Source: Saitoella complicata NRRL Y-17804
Taxonomy: Eukaryota > Ascomycota > Saitoellomycetes > Saitoellales > Saitoellaceae
Length of the DNA: 64,000 bases
Assembly (NCBI RefSeq): GCF_001661265.1
Contig: NW_017567004.1
Coordinates: 360,752-424,751, forward strand
Direction of reading: 5' to 3'
The notes below the pieces were generated by a model, which saw only the letters and a list, made by a program, of their open reading frames with translations, made no database searches and was not told the origin of the DNA. This document shows, in pieces, positions 41,163 to 50,599 of the stretch (its first letter is position 1; each line of letters begins with the position of its first letter). A program made the translations under genes and the position numbers.

Positions 41163-42284
41163 ATGCTAGGCCGCTCATCCTCTGTTAAAAACAACCAAAA
41201 AGCACATAGTCGAGATTCATCCGGCGCTTCCTCCCAGTCCGCCATCGAAGCTCTCGAAGCGATCAAAGCACAAGATGAGAAGAACCACGTACCAGGCGAC
41301 GCAGGCGCGCCAAGACCCGACGCGAAGGAGAAGGAGAAGGAGAGGGATAAAGTCGGAGCACCAAACTTCTCGGCCATTATTTTGACGAACAATTTTCGGA
41401 AGTTTTCGCAGAGGATCGACCCGATATTCAATACGCAGGATCGGATCAAGAAGATCTTGGAGTGGGAGGATACGCGGGAGACGTTGTCTTGTTTGATTAT
41501 GTATTCGCTGTTGTGTCTTAACCCGCATCTCATCCCGGCCATCCCGCTTTGTGTGGTCTTGTTCGGGCTGTTGATTCCGGCATATACGCAACATCACCGC
41601 GTGCTACCTACAGAAGCCGGTACGATCCAACCTGCTCCGCGTCCAAACAAGGAGCTGTCGAGAGACTTTCTTCTGAATATGCGCGATATCCAAAACTCGA
41701 TGGATGACTATACGACGCTTTACGACACACTCACGACACATATAACCGCCTTTACGGCCGAGCGCGTCGCAGGCGAACTCGTGTTTCTCCTTACACTTGG
41801 TCTGTTCGCACTTGTGTTCTGTGGCAAATATGTGCCGTGGAGGTTTGTGTTCTTGGGAGCGGGATGGATTGTCGTCATGAGCAAGCACCCAGATAACATA
41901 CTTCCACCACCAGCGGAGCAAGGCATGGACCTCGAAGAAAAGATCCTGCGACACCGGTACATCGAGCTCGACGTCATCGAACCAAACCCAGTCCTCAAAA
42001 CCGTCGAGGTCTACGAGCTACAACGTGCTCCATCCGAGTCATCCTCGAATTTCTTCACTGGGTCCGGAGAGCTCAAGTCGACTTTCTTACCGAATTTGGA
42101 CAGTGGGCCTGGACAGGGTACGGGGAGACTGGAGAATATTGAGCCGCCCCCGGGGTGGACGTGGGGTGATGCTGGGGGTGGATGGAAGGTTGAGAAGATG
42201 GGGTATGTGAGGGATAAGGAGGGGTGGGTTGAGGAGGAGGGGAAGAGGTGGAGGAAGTTGACGAGGATTGTGATGAAGGTTTGA
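41163..42284 (+). CDS. Pex24/Pex30-type peroxisomal membrane peroxin with dysferlin domain
   Basis: A single-exon gene. The preferred start at 41163 (MLGRSSSVKNNQ) gives 373 aa; the same frame is open back to 40899. A Lys/Asp-rich N-terminus with 'DAKEKEKERDK' precedes the family core: 'ILEWEDTRETLSCLIMYSLL', 'PHLIPAIPLCVVLFGLLI' and 'VAGELVFLLTLGLFALVF' (membrane segments). The C-terminal ~130 residues form a dysferlin-like module ending 'PPPGWTWGDAGGGWKVEK' and 'GYVRDKEGWVEEEGKRWRK', with repeated W-x-W patterns. Pex24/28-32 proteins act at ER-peroxisome contacts and set peroxisome number. Membrane and DysF features are read directly; the exact peroxin orthology is inferred. Confidence 0.85.
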   Translation: MLGRSSSVKNNQKAHSRDSSGASSQSAIEALEAIKAQDEKNHVPGDAGAPRPDAKEKEKERDKVGAPNFSAIILTNNFRKFSQRIDPIFNTQDRIKKILEWEDTRETLSCLIMYSLLCLNPHLIPAIPLCVVLFGLLIPAYTQHHRVLPTEAGTIQPAPRPNKELSRDFLLNMRDIQNSMDDYTTLYDTLTTHITAFTAERVAGELVFLLTLGLFALVFCGKYVPWRFVFLGAGWIVVMSKHPDNILPPPAEQGMDLEEKILRHRYIELDVIEPNPVLKTVEVYELQRAPSESSSNFFTGSGELKSTFLPNLDSGPGQGTGRLENIEPPPGWTWGDAGGGWKVEKMGYVRDKEGWVEEEGKRWRKLTRIVMKV

Positions 42285-42621
42285 CTGGATTCTTGGGGCA
42301 AAGTTTGTTCGTGTTTGGTATATGCCTTGAGTGCAGTTCTCAGTTGGCATCTGGCGTCGGTATTTCCCACGGATGGTAACACACTTAGAAATGTCCCGGG
42401 CCCGCGATCGACCGCACATTTGCCCAGACAGCTTCTTGATGAGCTCATCCTTCCAGAACACGGTCCGCTCGCATGCATCTCGAAAATCCTGGTGACCTCT
42501 TAGTTACGTCAATCGAAGTTGAAGCTTAGGATTGGCGAAGGTATAAGATAGGGTGCCGTCCTGTTGCAGTCGAGATGGTCCTCTTCACAACACGAAACAG
42601 AAAACACTCATAACAATCAGT
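42285..42621. promoter_or_regulatory. Intergenic region upstream of the TUDOR gene
   Basis: 337 bp with a GGTATAAGAT element near 42540, about 80 nt before the start, which could be its TATA box. Confidence 0.4.
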
Positions 42622-43112
42622 ATGCCTCAATACAAGGAAGGAGACAAGGTAACAACCTGTTAGCCGCCGCGCACTCCCACAAAGTGGCTAACTCGGCGTT
42701 ACAGGTTGAATACCGTCCGTAAGTTTCCCACACCAATGCTATTCTCGAGACATCGGGACTGGCACAAGCACGTTCTGGATTGCACGGATCGGTTCGCTGA
42801 CGCCCGTCATAGCATCGGCGGCGAGAGCGACAACGTTTCTCACTCCACCGGCGTGATCGAGGAGATTAAGGAGGAGGATGGTGTGACCAAATATACCATC
42901 AAGAATGACAATACTGGGAAATCTACTACTTATCAGGTAAGTGGTGCCCTTGGGTTCAACCCACCATGACACTGTTTACAGACTATCCCATAGGAAATGA
43001 ACATCGTACGTCTATCGTCTGCGCCTTCAGCTCTGTAGCTGGCTGAGGGGTGATTTCGAACGAACTCTTGTACTGACAGAGCATCGTTTTCTAGGTCGGC
43101 AAGGCGGAGTAA
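42622..43112 (+). CDS. Hypervirulence-associated TUDOR (Hva1) domain protein
   Basis: Five exons (42622-42648, 42705-42718, 42813-42936, 42994-43005, 43095-43112) encode just 64 aa; the introns are 56, 94, 57 and 89 nt. Splicing yields MPQYKEGDKVEYRPIGGESD, then 'STGVIEEIKEEDGVTKYTIK', 'NDNTGKSTTYQEMNIVGKAE'. This is the complete Hva1_TUDOR module, a small beta-barrel known from a Cryptococcus metabolic/virulence regulator and found as a short protein in many fungi. Intron content is 60% of the locus, and exons of 14, 12 and 18 nt make it nearly invisible to frame-based finders. The molecular role is unknown; the name comes from the founding member only. Confidence 0.88.
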
Positions 43113-43352
43113 GCCTGGAGCTGTAGTGGAGTACAATACAGATATTTTCAGGAGTCGTTTGATACCATATGCCAGCATAAAAGTAGCAGATTGCTGTTGT
43201 GGCGGGACGTTGGTATATGAGGGCCCCCCGGAGCCAGTGGTACTGCGCGCCCCTCCAACCGAACCGCGTGCCCGCTCTCTGGAAAGCTGCCGAACTCAAA
43301 AAGTCGTCCAAGCTCTACTCCAAGCACGACAAGCCGATCAAAAGGAGCAATC

Positions 43353-43850
43353 ATGTCAACTGAGGACCGAGTAAAACAATTCGTCACGGATGCCCAACAA
43401 CCCCGCTCCCCAAAAAGCGTTAAACAAATGTCCACCCTCCAAAAATTCCTCTTCAAAAACCAGGTCCGGCCCGTCCCCTCTCCCTCCCTCCCATATCCCT
43501 AACATCCTCCATGCCCTCAGTAGAACTACCGCTTCCACGAATCCTCCCGCTCCCAACTCCTCGCTGCAATCGAACTCTACCTAAACATGTTCGACCGCGC
43601 ACCAACCTACGTTCCAGACGAATCACCCTCTGCGGAGGGGTTGTTGGAGGATGCGCTCAAGGTGCCGATATTCAATGGGAAGATGAAGGGGAAGATGGTT
43701 AGGTGGTTGGAGGAGGTGCAGGCGAGGAATGGGGGGACGCCTACGGAGAAGGAGAAGGAGAAGGAGAAGGAGGATTGGGAGTTGGATTGGGATGATCCGA
43801 GGGCTTGGGGGGAGGGGAGGCACGATGGGGAGGAAGAGGAAGAAGCGTGA
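43353..43850 (+). CDS. Small conserved-looking protein of unknown function
   Basis: Two exons (43353-43463, 43524-43850; 60 nt intron with a weak GTCCGG donor and GTAG acceptor) encode 145 aa: MSTEDRVKQFVTDAQQPRSP, then 'MSTLQKFLFKNQNYRFHESS' across the junction and 'AAIELYLNMFDRAPTYVPDE'. A charged C-terminus has 'TEKEKEKEKED' from a GGAGAA microsatellite and ends EEEEEA. The helical N-terminal half is well formed and codon use is gene-like, but I do not recognise the family. It follows the TUDOR gene by 240 bp on the same strand. Confidence 0.6.
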
Positions 43851-44670
43851 TTGGCATTGGATGGACAGTGGAAGGGTCAAGTACGATGGAACGACGTCAT
43901 GGATGCCGTGCACTTGGTCATGGCGTGGTGCCTGTTGACACGCCGAGAGTCGCAAGCAGATAAAAATAGATAACGGTGGAAATTGTCCTCAAACATAACC
44001 TACGATGCGCATTTATTGATCCCCTGCCGAGTGCGCGACTCGAGCTCCATGTGATGTGCCAAGCTTGAGACAGCAAACAGATCGACCTGGAGGAGTGTAC
44101 CGCCAAGCTCTTTAGACGGCACGACGCCTGGGGAATGTTGACATCCATGAATCCGTCATGATTGGTTATTTTGCAATTGGGGATGATCTTGACCATGATC
44201 ACGATGCTGTAAACACTCATGAGATCACAACAGGCTCAAACACCAACAGCTTCACCGGTCTGATCAACGGTGTTACAAACAAAGGGCTAGATAGATTGGC
44301 TGCTCTAATGGGTAAGGGGAAGGCTTGCATCCGGCGCTGGATTTCGATGCACGGGGCGGAGCAACCCAAGAGACAGGCAGGACCCGCCGCGTAGAGCGAC
44401 TTGGGGGAATAAAACTGTACGCTGGGCCTGCTGCTCCAACCACCACACAGTCACTGCTACAACAACAGTTCTTGGTCAATCGACAAGAGCGTCCTTTCCT
44501 TAAATCAACTACACATCAAACTGCTGTCGTTTCAGTTTACTCTGCCGACTTCAATCAACAGACGCGTCCTTATCTCGTCGTCTCGAACCAGCATTTAGAC
44601 TACCAGATTACAGCCATTGAAGAGAGAAAGAGCCGGTCTCCGATTACTTGCATATACACAACATCTCAAA
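43851..44670. promoter_or_regulatory. Upstream region of the SUN-family gene
   Basis: 820 bp with no supportable gene; presumably a long promoter and leader for the wall protein. Confidence 0.4.
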
Positions 44671-46041
44671 ATGAAGTTTACTCTTGCTTCCGCCGTTGCC
44701 GGTTTGGCTATCGTTGGGAACGTTGCTGCCGACTGCTCTTCTTCCTTGAGGCATCAGCACCACAAGAAGAGGCAGGCCGTTACTACCGTTGAGAATGTCG
44801 AGATGGTGAGTCAATTGGTAGCATACATCCCCGTGAAATGCGTGCTGATCGATGGTTTGATAAAGGCATACACTACCGTTTACGTTGACCGTAACGGAAA
44901 CCGCGTTGACTACACTGCTACCACCGTGGCTGAGTCCGCTGTCACCACCGTGACTCCCTCGTCTTCTTCTTCTTCCTCCACTGAGGCCCCCGCTGCCGTC
45001 ACCTCCTCCTCCTCCTCCTCCTCCTCTTCCACCTTTGAGACTCCTGCCGCGCAGCCCACCACCACCTCTTCTTCCTCCTCCTACACCGTCGAGGACGCGC
45101 AGGACGCTGCTCCCTCTACCGAGGCCACCATCTCCGAGACCGCCACCTCGTCTTCTTCCTCCACCACCTCCGCCGCCTCTTCTACTTCCACCTCCGCCGC
45201 CTCTTCTACTTCCACCTCCGTCTCTAGCTCCGCTTGGCTCGACCTCTTCGTTGACCCCAGCACCCCCTTCCCCAACGGTTACTACTCTTGCGACGAGTTC
45301 CCCGTCAACGAGCAGGGTATCGTCGAACTCGACTACCTCGGCCTCAGCGGCTGGACTGGTATCCAGCTCGGCGACGGCACCTCCAACACCTGTGTCGAGG
45401 GCGCGTACTGCTCTTACGCCTGCCAGCCCGGTATGTCAAAGACTCAATGGCCCTCTGCACAGCCTGCCGACGGTCAGTCCCGTGGTGGATTGTTGTGTTC
45501 GGGCGGTAAGCTCTACCTCACCAACTCCGACTCCCAGTACCTCTGCGAGTGGGGCCACGAATCTGGATTCGTCGTCAACACTTTGTCCGAGTCCGTCTCG
45601 ATTTGCAGGACTGACTACCCTGGAAGCGAGAACATGAATATCCCCACTACCATCGCTCCTGGAGAGAAACAGCCCCTTTCCGTCGTCGATGAGGATACGT
45701 ACTACAAGTGGCAGGGCGCTCTGACTTCCGCTCAGTACTACGTCAACAAAGCCGGTCGTTCCGCCGAGGAAGTCTGTCTCTGGGGTGACTACGGCGACGA
45801 TTTCGGTAACTGGGCGCCCCTCAACTTCGGTGCTGGATATACCGGTAACACGGCGTGGTTGTCCTTGATTCCTAACCCGAACTATACTGGTGATCTTGGG
45901 TACAAGGTTAACATCACTGCTTCGCCCGGGAGTGTGATGAATGGGGAGTGTTGGTATGCGGATGGGGAGTATTCTGGTGGATCTTCTGGGTGTACTGTTG
46001 CTGTTACCTCTGGGTCTGCTTACTTTTATCTTTATGAGTAG
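44671..46041 (+). CDS. SUN-family (GH132) cell wall protein, Sim1/Uth1/Nca3 type
   Basis: Two exons (44671-44805, 44866-46041) encode 436 aa. The 60 nt intron (GTGAGT...ATAAAG) is a multiple of three and stays open, so an unspliced frame also reads through. The signal peptide is MKFTLASAVAGLAIVGNVAA, followed by a Kex2-like 'HHKKRQ'. A long Ser/Thr/Ala tract (~80-190) links to the conserved SUN domain: 'FPNGYYSCDEFPVNEQG', 'CVEGAYCSYACQPGMSKTQW' and 'GGLLCSGGKLYL'. The Cys pattern fits the family's Cx5Cx3C signature. These ascomycete proteins act in septation and wall remodelling, with reported beta-1,3-glucan activity. The Ser tract is encoded by TCC/TCT microsatellite-like DNA. Confidence 0.92.
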   Translation: MKFTLASAVAGLAIVGNVAADCSSSLRHQHHKKRQAVTTVENVEMVSQLVAYIPVKCVLIDGLIKAYTTVYVDRNGNRVDYTATTVAESAVTTVTPSSSSSSSTEAPAAVTSSSSSSSSSTFETPAAQPTTTSSSSSYTVEDAQDAAPSTEATISETATSSSSSTTSAASSTSTSAASSTSTSVSSSAWLDLFVDPSTPFPNGYYSCDEFPVNEQGIVELDYLGLSGWTGIQLGDGTSNTCVEGAYCSYACQPGMSKTQWPSAQPADGQSRGGLLCSGGKLYLTNSDSQYLCEWGHESGFVVNTLSESVSICRTDYPGSENMNIPTTIAPGEKQPLSVVDEDTYYKWQGALTSAQYYVNKAGRSAEEVCLWGDYGDDFGNWAPLNFGAGYTGNTAWLSLIPNPNYTGDLGYKVNITASPGSVMNGECWYADGEYSGGSSGCTVAVTSGSAYFYLYE

Positions 46042-46469
46042 ACTACTGCGCTCCTTCCTTGGTCGAGGGCTTCGAGTTCGTGAAAGTGGGGTGAGGGTGT
46101 GATTTGAATGTTTCTTTCGTTGGACCTTTTTCTTATGTATCTATTTCGGTTTTTTCTTTGCTCTTGTTGCTGTGTTTCGTGCGTGAGAGAACTTCGGGTG
46201 CTCCCTCCGACTTCACTGGTGGAGAGAGAAAGGGGTATGTGAATGTAGAAAATGTTTAATCTCATCTGAATGTCTACGAAGCTCTTCGTTCTCTTCCCTT
46301 GAAATTGTGTTCGTGAGAGGAGACGCTGGTGGGCGGCTGGTATACCGGTAGGCGGGCGAGGGGTTGCTCGGTTCATATCCGGCGGTGACCGAACTCCGCA
46401 ACATGTGGGAACCCTGACGTCCGCAATGTAAACCACAGAAACAATTCGTCAATTGCTTTCAAAACGACA
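46042..46469. promoter_or_regulatory. Intergenic region SUN / FMO
   Basis: 428 bp containing the SUN gene 3' UTR and the FMO promoter; nothing else supported. Confidence 0.4.
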
Positions 46470-47957
46470 ATGACGAGACTACAGATCAAGCGAGCTGCTG
46501 TTATTGGAGCCGGGCCGTCCGGGATTGCGGCGTTGGGGGCGTTGGTGAGGGAGGGGTTTACGGATGTTAGGTGTTTTGAGCGGAGGGGTGAGGTTGGTGG
46601 GACGTGGTATGTTTCGATGTTTGAAGGAGTACGTGTTATATTTTTTGGAAGTACTGATGTGTGTGCGATAGGGTCTACGACGATGTACCGAAGGATTGCG
46701 ACGTGAGGCGGGATGATCCCACGGCGGATCATTCGTGGAATGCGATTTATCCTACCTTGGTCACCAATGTTCCGGCGGTACGTATTCACCGAACTGAAAT
46801 GTGGATACTTGATCTGACGCGTGATGGATAGGAAATCATGCCGTTTACCTATGCACCATTTCCCGACCTTCCGCCCGGATCGACCATTAATCCGTTATGG
46901 CGACACTATACAATCGTGATGTCCTATCTCCAACGACTTGCTGCTCCATTTCTCCATCTGATCTCGCTCAACACCTCGGTTGAGTCCGCACGCAAAGTCG
47001 GTGACGAATGGGAAGTGCGAGTGAGAAGAGGAGAGGAGGAGTGGACGGAGACTTTCGATGCCGTCGTGGTGTGTTCCGGGCACTACAGTGTGCCCTATAT
47101 GCCGGATATCAAGGGATTGAAGGAGTATGAAGCGAAATGGAAGGGGCGCGTGAGCCATACAAAGGAGTTTCGTGTACCGGAGGCGTTTCGTGACAAGGTA
47201 TGTGCCGTGTAGACGGTTTCCATGCGAGTGCGGTTGGGTAACACGGGAGATACAGAACGTGCTGGTTATCGGTGGTAATATCTCTGCGTTCGACTTGTGC
47301 AAGGCGATTCTCCCCGTTGCGAAAAGACCCGTTCACGTCTCTACCCGCTCGCGACATCCAATGTTCCCCGACGCGCTGTCGTCCGCGGAATCGGTGATCG
47401 TCCCGCACGGTGTCGTATCCGCCTTCCATCCCGAAGACGGGTCCATCGAGTTCGCGGATGGGCAGGTGTTACGCGATGTCGATCACGTCATCATCGCGAC
47501 GGGATACAAGTGGAGTTTCCCATTCCTCGGACAAGGGGCGACGAATAAGGATCTGCGCATTAGGAATACGTATTGGCATACATTCGATAGAGATGATCCG
47601 ACGCTTACGTATGTCGGTACCGCTGCGAATTCGATTTCGTTTCGGGTTTTCGAGTACCAGGCCGTCGCTATCGCTCGGGTATTTTCCGGTCTTGGCAGGC
47701 TTCCTTCTGTCTCAGAAATGAAGGCATGGGAGGATGCGCGAGTTGAGGCAGTTGGGGATGGGAGTTTGTTTCATATTGTTGGATGGAGGGGTGCGAAGGC
47801 GTTTGCGGGTGCGATGAGGGGGATTGCGGGGCTGGAGGATGGGAAGGGAGGGGAGAAGGTTTTGCCGAGGTGGAGGGAGGAGTGGGAGAGATGTTTGGAG
47901 GAGGGGATTAAGGTTAGGAGTGAGACGTTGCTTGGGGATTTGGAGATGAGGAATTGA
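46470..47957 (+). CDS. Flavin-containing monooxygenase (fungal thiol-FMO type)
   Basis: Four exons (46470-46606, 46672-46777, 46832-47197, 47256-47957; introns 65, 54 and 58 nt) encode 436 aa. The FAD-binding motif is 'AAVIGAGPSGIAALGAL'. The first junction restores 'GEVGGTWVYDDVP'. The FMO fingerprint appears as 'KGRVSHTKEFRVP', and the central substrate-side region has 'VVCSGHYSVPYMPDIKGL'. The NADPH Rossmann motif is 'VLVIGGNISAFDLC', slightly degenerate compared with GxGxSG, and 'HVIIATGYKWSFP' is the ATG motif. Such FAD/NADPH enzymes oxidise soft nucleophiles such as glutathione or other thiols in the cytosol or ER. Substrate unknown. Confidence 0.88.
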
Positions 47958-48698
47958 TGTTCTGAGATTGAGGATATGGTGGGAGCGCAAGGGGAGGCGT
48001 GCACGATATCATGACGGAGGCTCGACAAGGTATGTCGCTGGGATATGTCGTTCACGTACGAGTTGCTAACCGGCTGAGGAAAGGCCAAAGAAGATAGCCA
48101 AAGTTATGTTCAGTTGAATTGAATTTTATATAAACAAGCTTCTCTAGTGACTTGCACGCGCTCTTGCGCTGCAGATGCCGCACATACCCTATCGATATCT
48201 GGACGTTGCTCGAGGGTCGACTTGGATGACCATCTGCTTTCTGTGACGATTCCTTTTGACGGTCACCGCGCTTTACATGTTCCGGATTACCACTCCCTGA
48301 CCCTTCCGGAAACACGCAGCCAGTGCTAATGTACACTCAGGTGCACGGCGCGGCTGAACCTTCCTGAATGAGCTCCTCGGATCCTCAAAGGTTACACGGT
48401 GATTGTGATGTGATATTCACAGCTGGGCAGCGGCGATATCTGGAGTCGAATTCCCGACGTTTGGGTTAACGAGCGGCCGGGGCTCAGCACGGCCGCAGTG
48501 CATCGAAGGGGCCGAGGAATGAGGCGAAGTTACGCGATCCCCGCAACCCCGAGCCTAAAAGCTTATACTGGTTAGGGTTTCGGGGCGGCCTCTGCTTAAC
48601 CTTACCTTGGGCAAGGTTGCCTCCCGCGGCGGTGCTGGGGCCCTCTGGCACACACACATGATCACGGCGAGCAGCGAACGACGGCATACCGACCGACC
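47958..48698. other. Intergenic region
   Basis: 741 bp; contains a GGTTAGGGTTTCGGGG element near 48572 with one telomere-like unit. No gene. Confidence 0.4.
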
Positions 48699-49868
48699 AT
48701 GTATTGCGATAGACCTCGTCGTAGTGTCCTGCTGGCAGGATGTTTGTTAATGGCGGTTATCACTATCCTTCTGTGTCTCAGTCTTTTCAATAGTTCCGGG
48801 CCATACGGTTGGCCGACATCGATTGCGACCGCGGCGAAGGAAGAGGTTGAGGATAACTGTGAACCCTGGACCGCGGCAGCGCATTTGAACCTCAATATCA
48901 CCCATCAGCTCTCGACCAACCTTCAATCCTACGATCCCTCGTGCCAGGCTTCCAACAACTGGGTCTCGCGTCTTAAGGACTCTGTCACTCACAAGACGCT
49001 CATCCCGGAGCTGATGAACAAGGAACTTCTTCTCGTCGGAGACTCTGTGGACCGGCGTACGCTCTCTGATGTTTGTGTGAAAACTCTTGGTCTTGAGATG
49101 ATCAAACATCCGATGCACTCGTATGCCGAGGTCTCGCCCGACGGGAAGGGTGGCATTCCGCATACGTGTCGAGTCGAGCATTTGAATTTGACCATGCACA
49201 ACTACTTCTTTTACGGTTTTGATGAGGCGGATATGTGGAAGGGTGTCGGGCCATACAATCCCCCAGGGAAGTTCACGGAGCGATTCGAGATGTTCGAGAA
49301 AGCCGTGCGGACATTACCCAGCGGCGGACGACCGAACCTGGTCATCGTGAATGTCGGCCTATGGGAGTTGATGCGACATCACGTCCTGTATGCACACAAA
49401 ACCCCAAATGATCCCGTCGACCTTTTTCCGGAGTTTCAGGAAGCGTTTTTGGGGAATACGGTCAAGTTCTTGAGAGGGGTGAGGAGGGCGGTTGGTCCTG
49501 ATGCAAGGATTCGGTTTAGGGAGAATCATACACCGGGGACAGACGAGAGTAATATTTTCACCTCACCCGCGATTAAGGAGGGGAAGAAGCGTGTCCGGTA
49601 TACTGGTGTGCGGATCGATACGATGAACGCACTTATCGATCGTGCTATCAAGATTGTGAACACCCCGGCGGTCGGAGCTGAGGAGGATGGGGTGGGATCT
49701 GAGGGAGATGATATCCGTCTTTGGCCAGTTGGGAAGTTGATGAGACCTTGGCCGTGGAAGATGTGGGTTGAGGACGATTGTCATCCGAAGCCGGGCGTAT
49801 TAGCTGGAGTGTGGGGAGAAGGGATGTTAGAATACCTGGCGCGGGCGCCGAGGGTTGAACGTGTGTAG
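48699..49868 (+). CDS. Type II membrane SGNH/PC-esterase-like protein
   Basis: A single-exon gene of 389 aa. A short basic tail (MYCDRPRRSV) is followed by one membrane anchor (~10-30, 'LLAGCLLMAVITILLCLSLF') and a lumenal domain. The SGNH-type nucleophile block is 'NKELLLVGDSVDRRTLSD' (GDS), 'LVIVNVGLWELMRHH' resembles block III, and the C-terminal 'EDDCHPKPGVLAGVWGEGML' supplies the Asp/His pair (DxxH). The order and spacing match PC-esterase/PMR5-Cas1-like Golgi enzymes that move or remove O-acetyl groups on polysaccharides. Several N-glycosylation sequons fit a lumenal location. Acceptor and direction of reaction are unknown. Confidence 0.75.
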   Translation: MYCDRPRRSVLLAGCLLMAVITILLCLSLFNSSGPYGWPTSIATAAKEEVEDNCEPWTAAAHLNLNITHQLSTNLQSYDPSCQASNNWVSRLKDSVTHKTLIPELMNKELLLVGDSVDRRTLSDVCVKTLGLEMIKHPMHSYAEVSPDGKGGIPHTCRVEHLNLTMHNYFFYGFDEADMWKGVGPYNPPGKFTERFEMFEKAVRTLPSGGRPNLVIVNVGLWELMRHHVLYAHKTPNDPVDLFPEFQEAFLGNTVKFLRGVRRAVGPDARIRFRENHTPGTDESNIFTSPAIKEGKKRVRYTGVRIDTMNALIDRAIKIVNTPAVGAEEDGVGSEGDDIRLWPVGKLMRPWPWKMWVEDDCHPKPGVLAGVWGEGMLEYLARAPRVERV

Positions 49869-50599
49869 GTAGCTGTGAAAGACTTCGCATATTCGGTGGT
49901 TTCATCTGATGATAAGACGAAACCATATACACCGCTTGCGTTTGAACAACCGCGAGCCAGGCATGATTCTCAGGATGCACAAGACGCACACCGGGTCACG
50001 TCGCACTTGCTCGCACCTAAAGTTAGGTAACAGTGCTTAGAGACAGACGCATTCGTTCGGATATAACCAATATGACCCACCAATATCACCGAGTTACCCA
50101 AACAAGGTGCTTTGGTATCGGGATGTCTACGTTACGAGCGCGCGATGAATTTGCGTGTCCGGATGCGGAAGACCCTGACAAATAGTTGATCAACCCACCA
50201 GACCGCATCAGTTACCTCGGCCAGCCCTTCGCTCCTGGATCTCTTCGAGCGTGGCTCTCTTGTTGACTCGGTTCAAGTACGCTCTCTGAGCTGGTCCTTC
50301 CGTTGATTCGATCAACTCCCGTCTACCAACTCCTCGGTTCATCTTCAAGCCTGGGTCTCTCGTCGTACTCGGTACTCCGTCGATTGGTCTCTTAATCCAC
50401 TTCATGCACCGTCCTCTTCTCGATTCAATTTGATCGGCTCTCAGTTTACGCATCCGCGAGCCCCATCGGTTCAGTTCTTTGCACAACTACGCACTTCCTT
50501 GACAATATTGGACGAGTCAGGCACCCCATACTTGATCTACGTTTCCTTTCAGCATATCCTCCACCAGGTCGCTGCAGAAGCCTGATACTCGTACAGGAA
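49869..50599. other. Intergenic region
   Basis: 731 bp. A basic 92-codon minus-strand frame (50486-50208) exists but has no recognisable domain; TTCGAT/GATTC-rich sequence is vaguely like the R2 subtelomeric repeat. Confidence 0.35.

Noticed and set aside
45000-45240. CRISPR-like or satellite array in the TCC-rich region
   Set aside because: It is a Ser/Thr-coding microsatellite inside the SUN-family gene; no spacer structure.
50208-50486. Basic 92-codon minus-strand frame
   Set aside because: No homology recognised, no promoter or intron signals, and composition resembles GATTC-rich repeat DNA.
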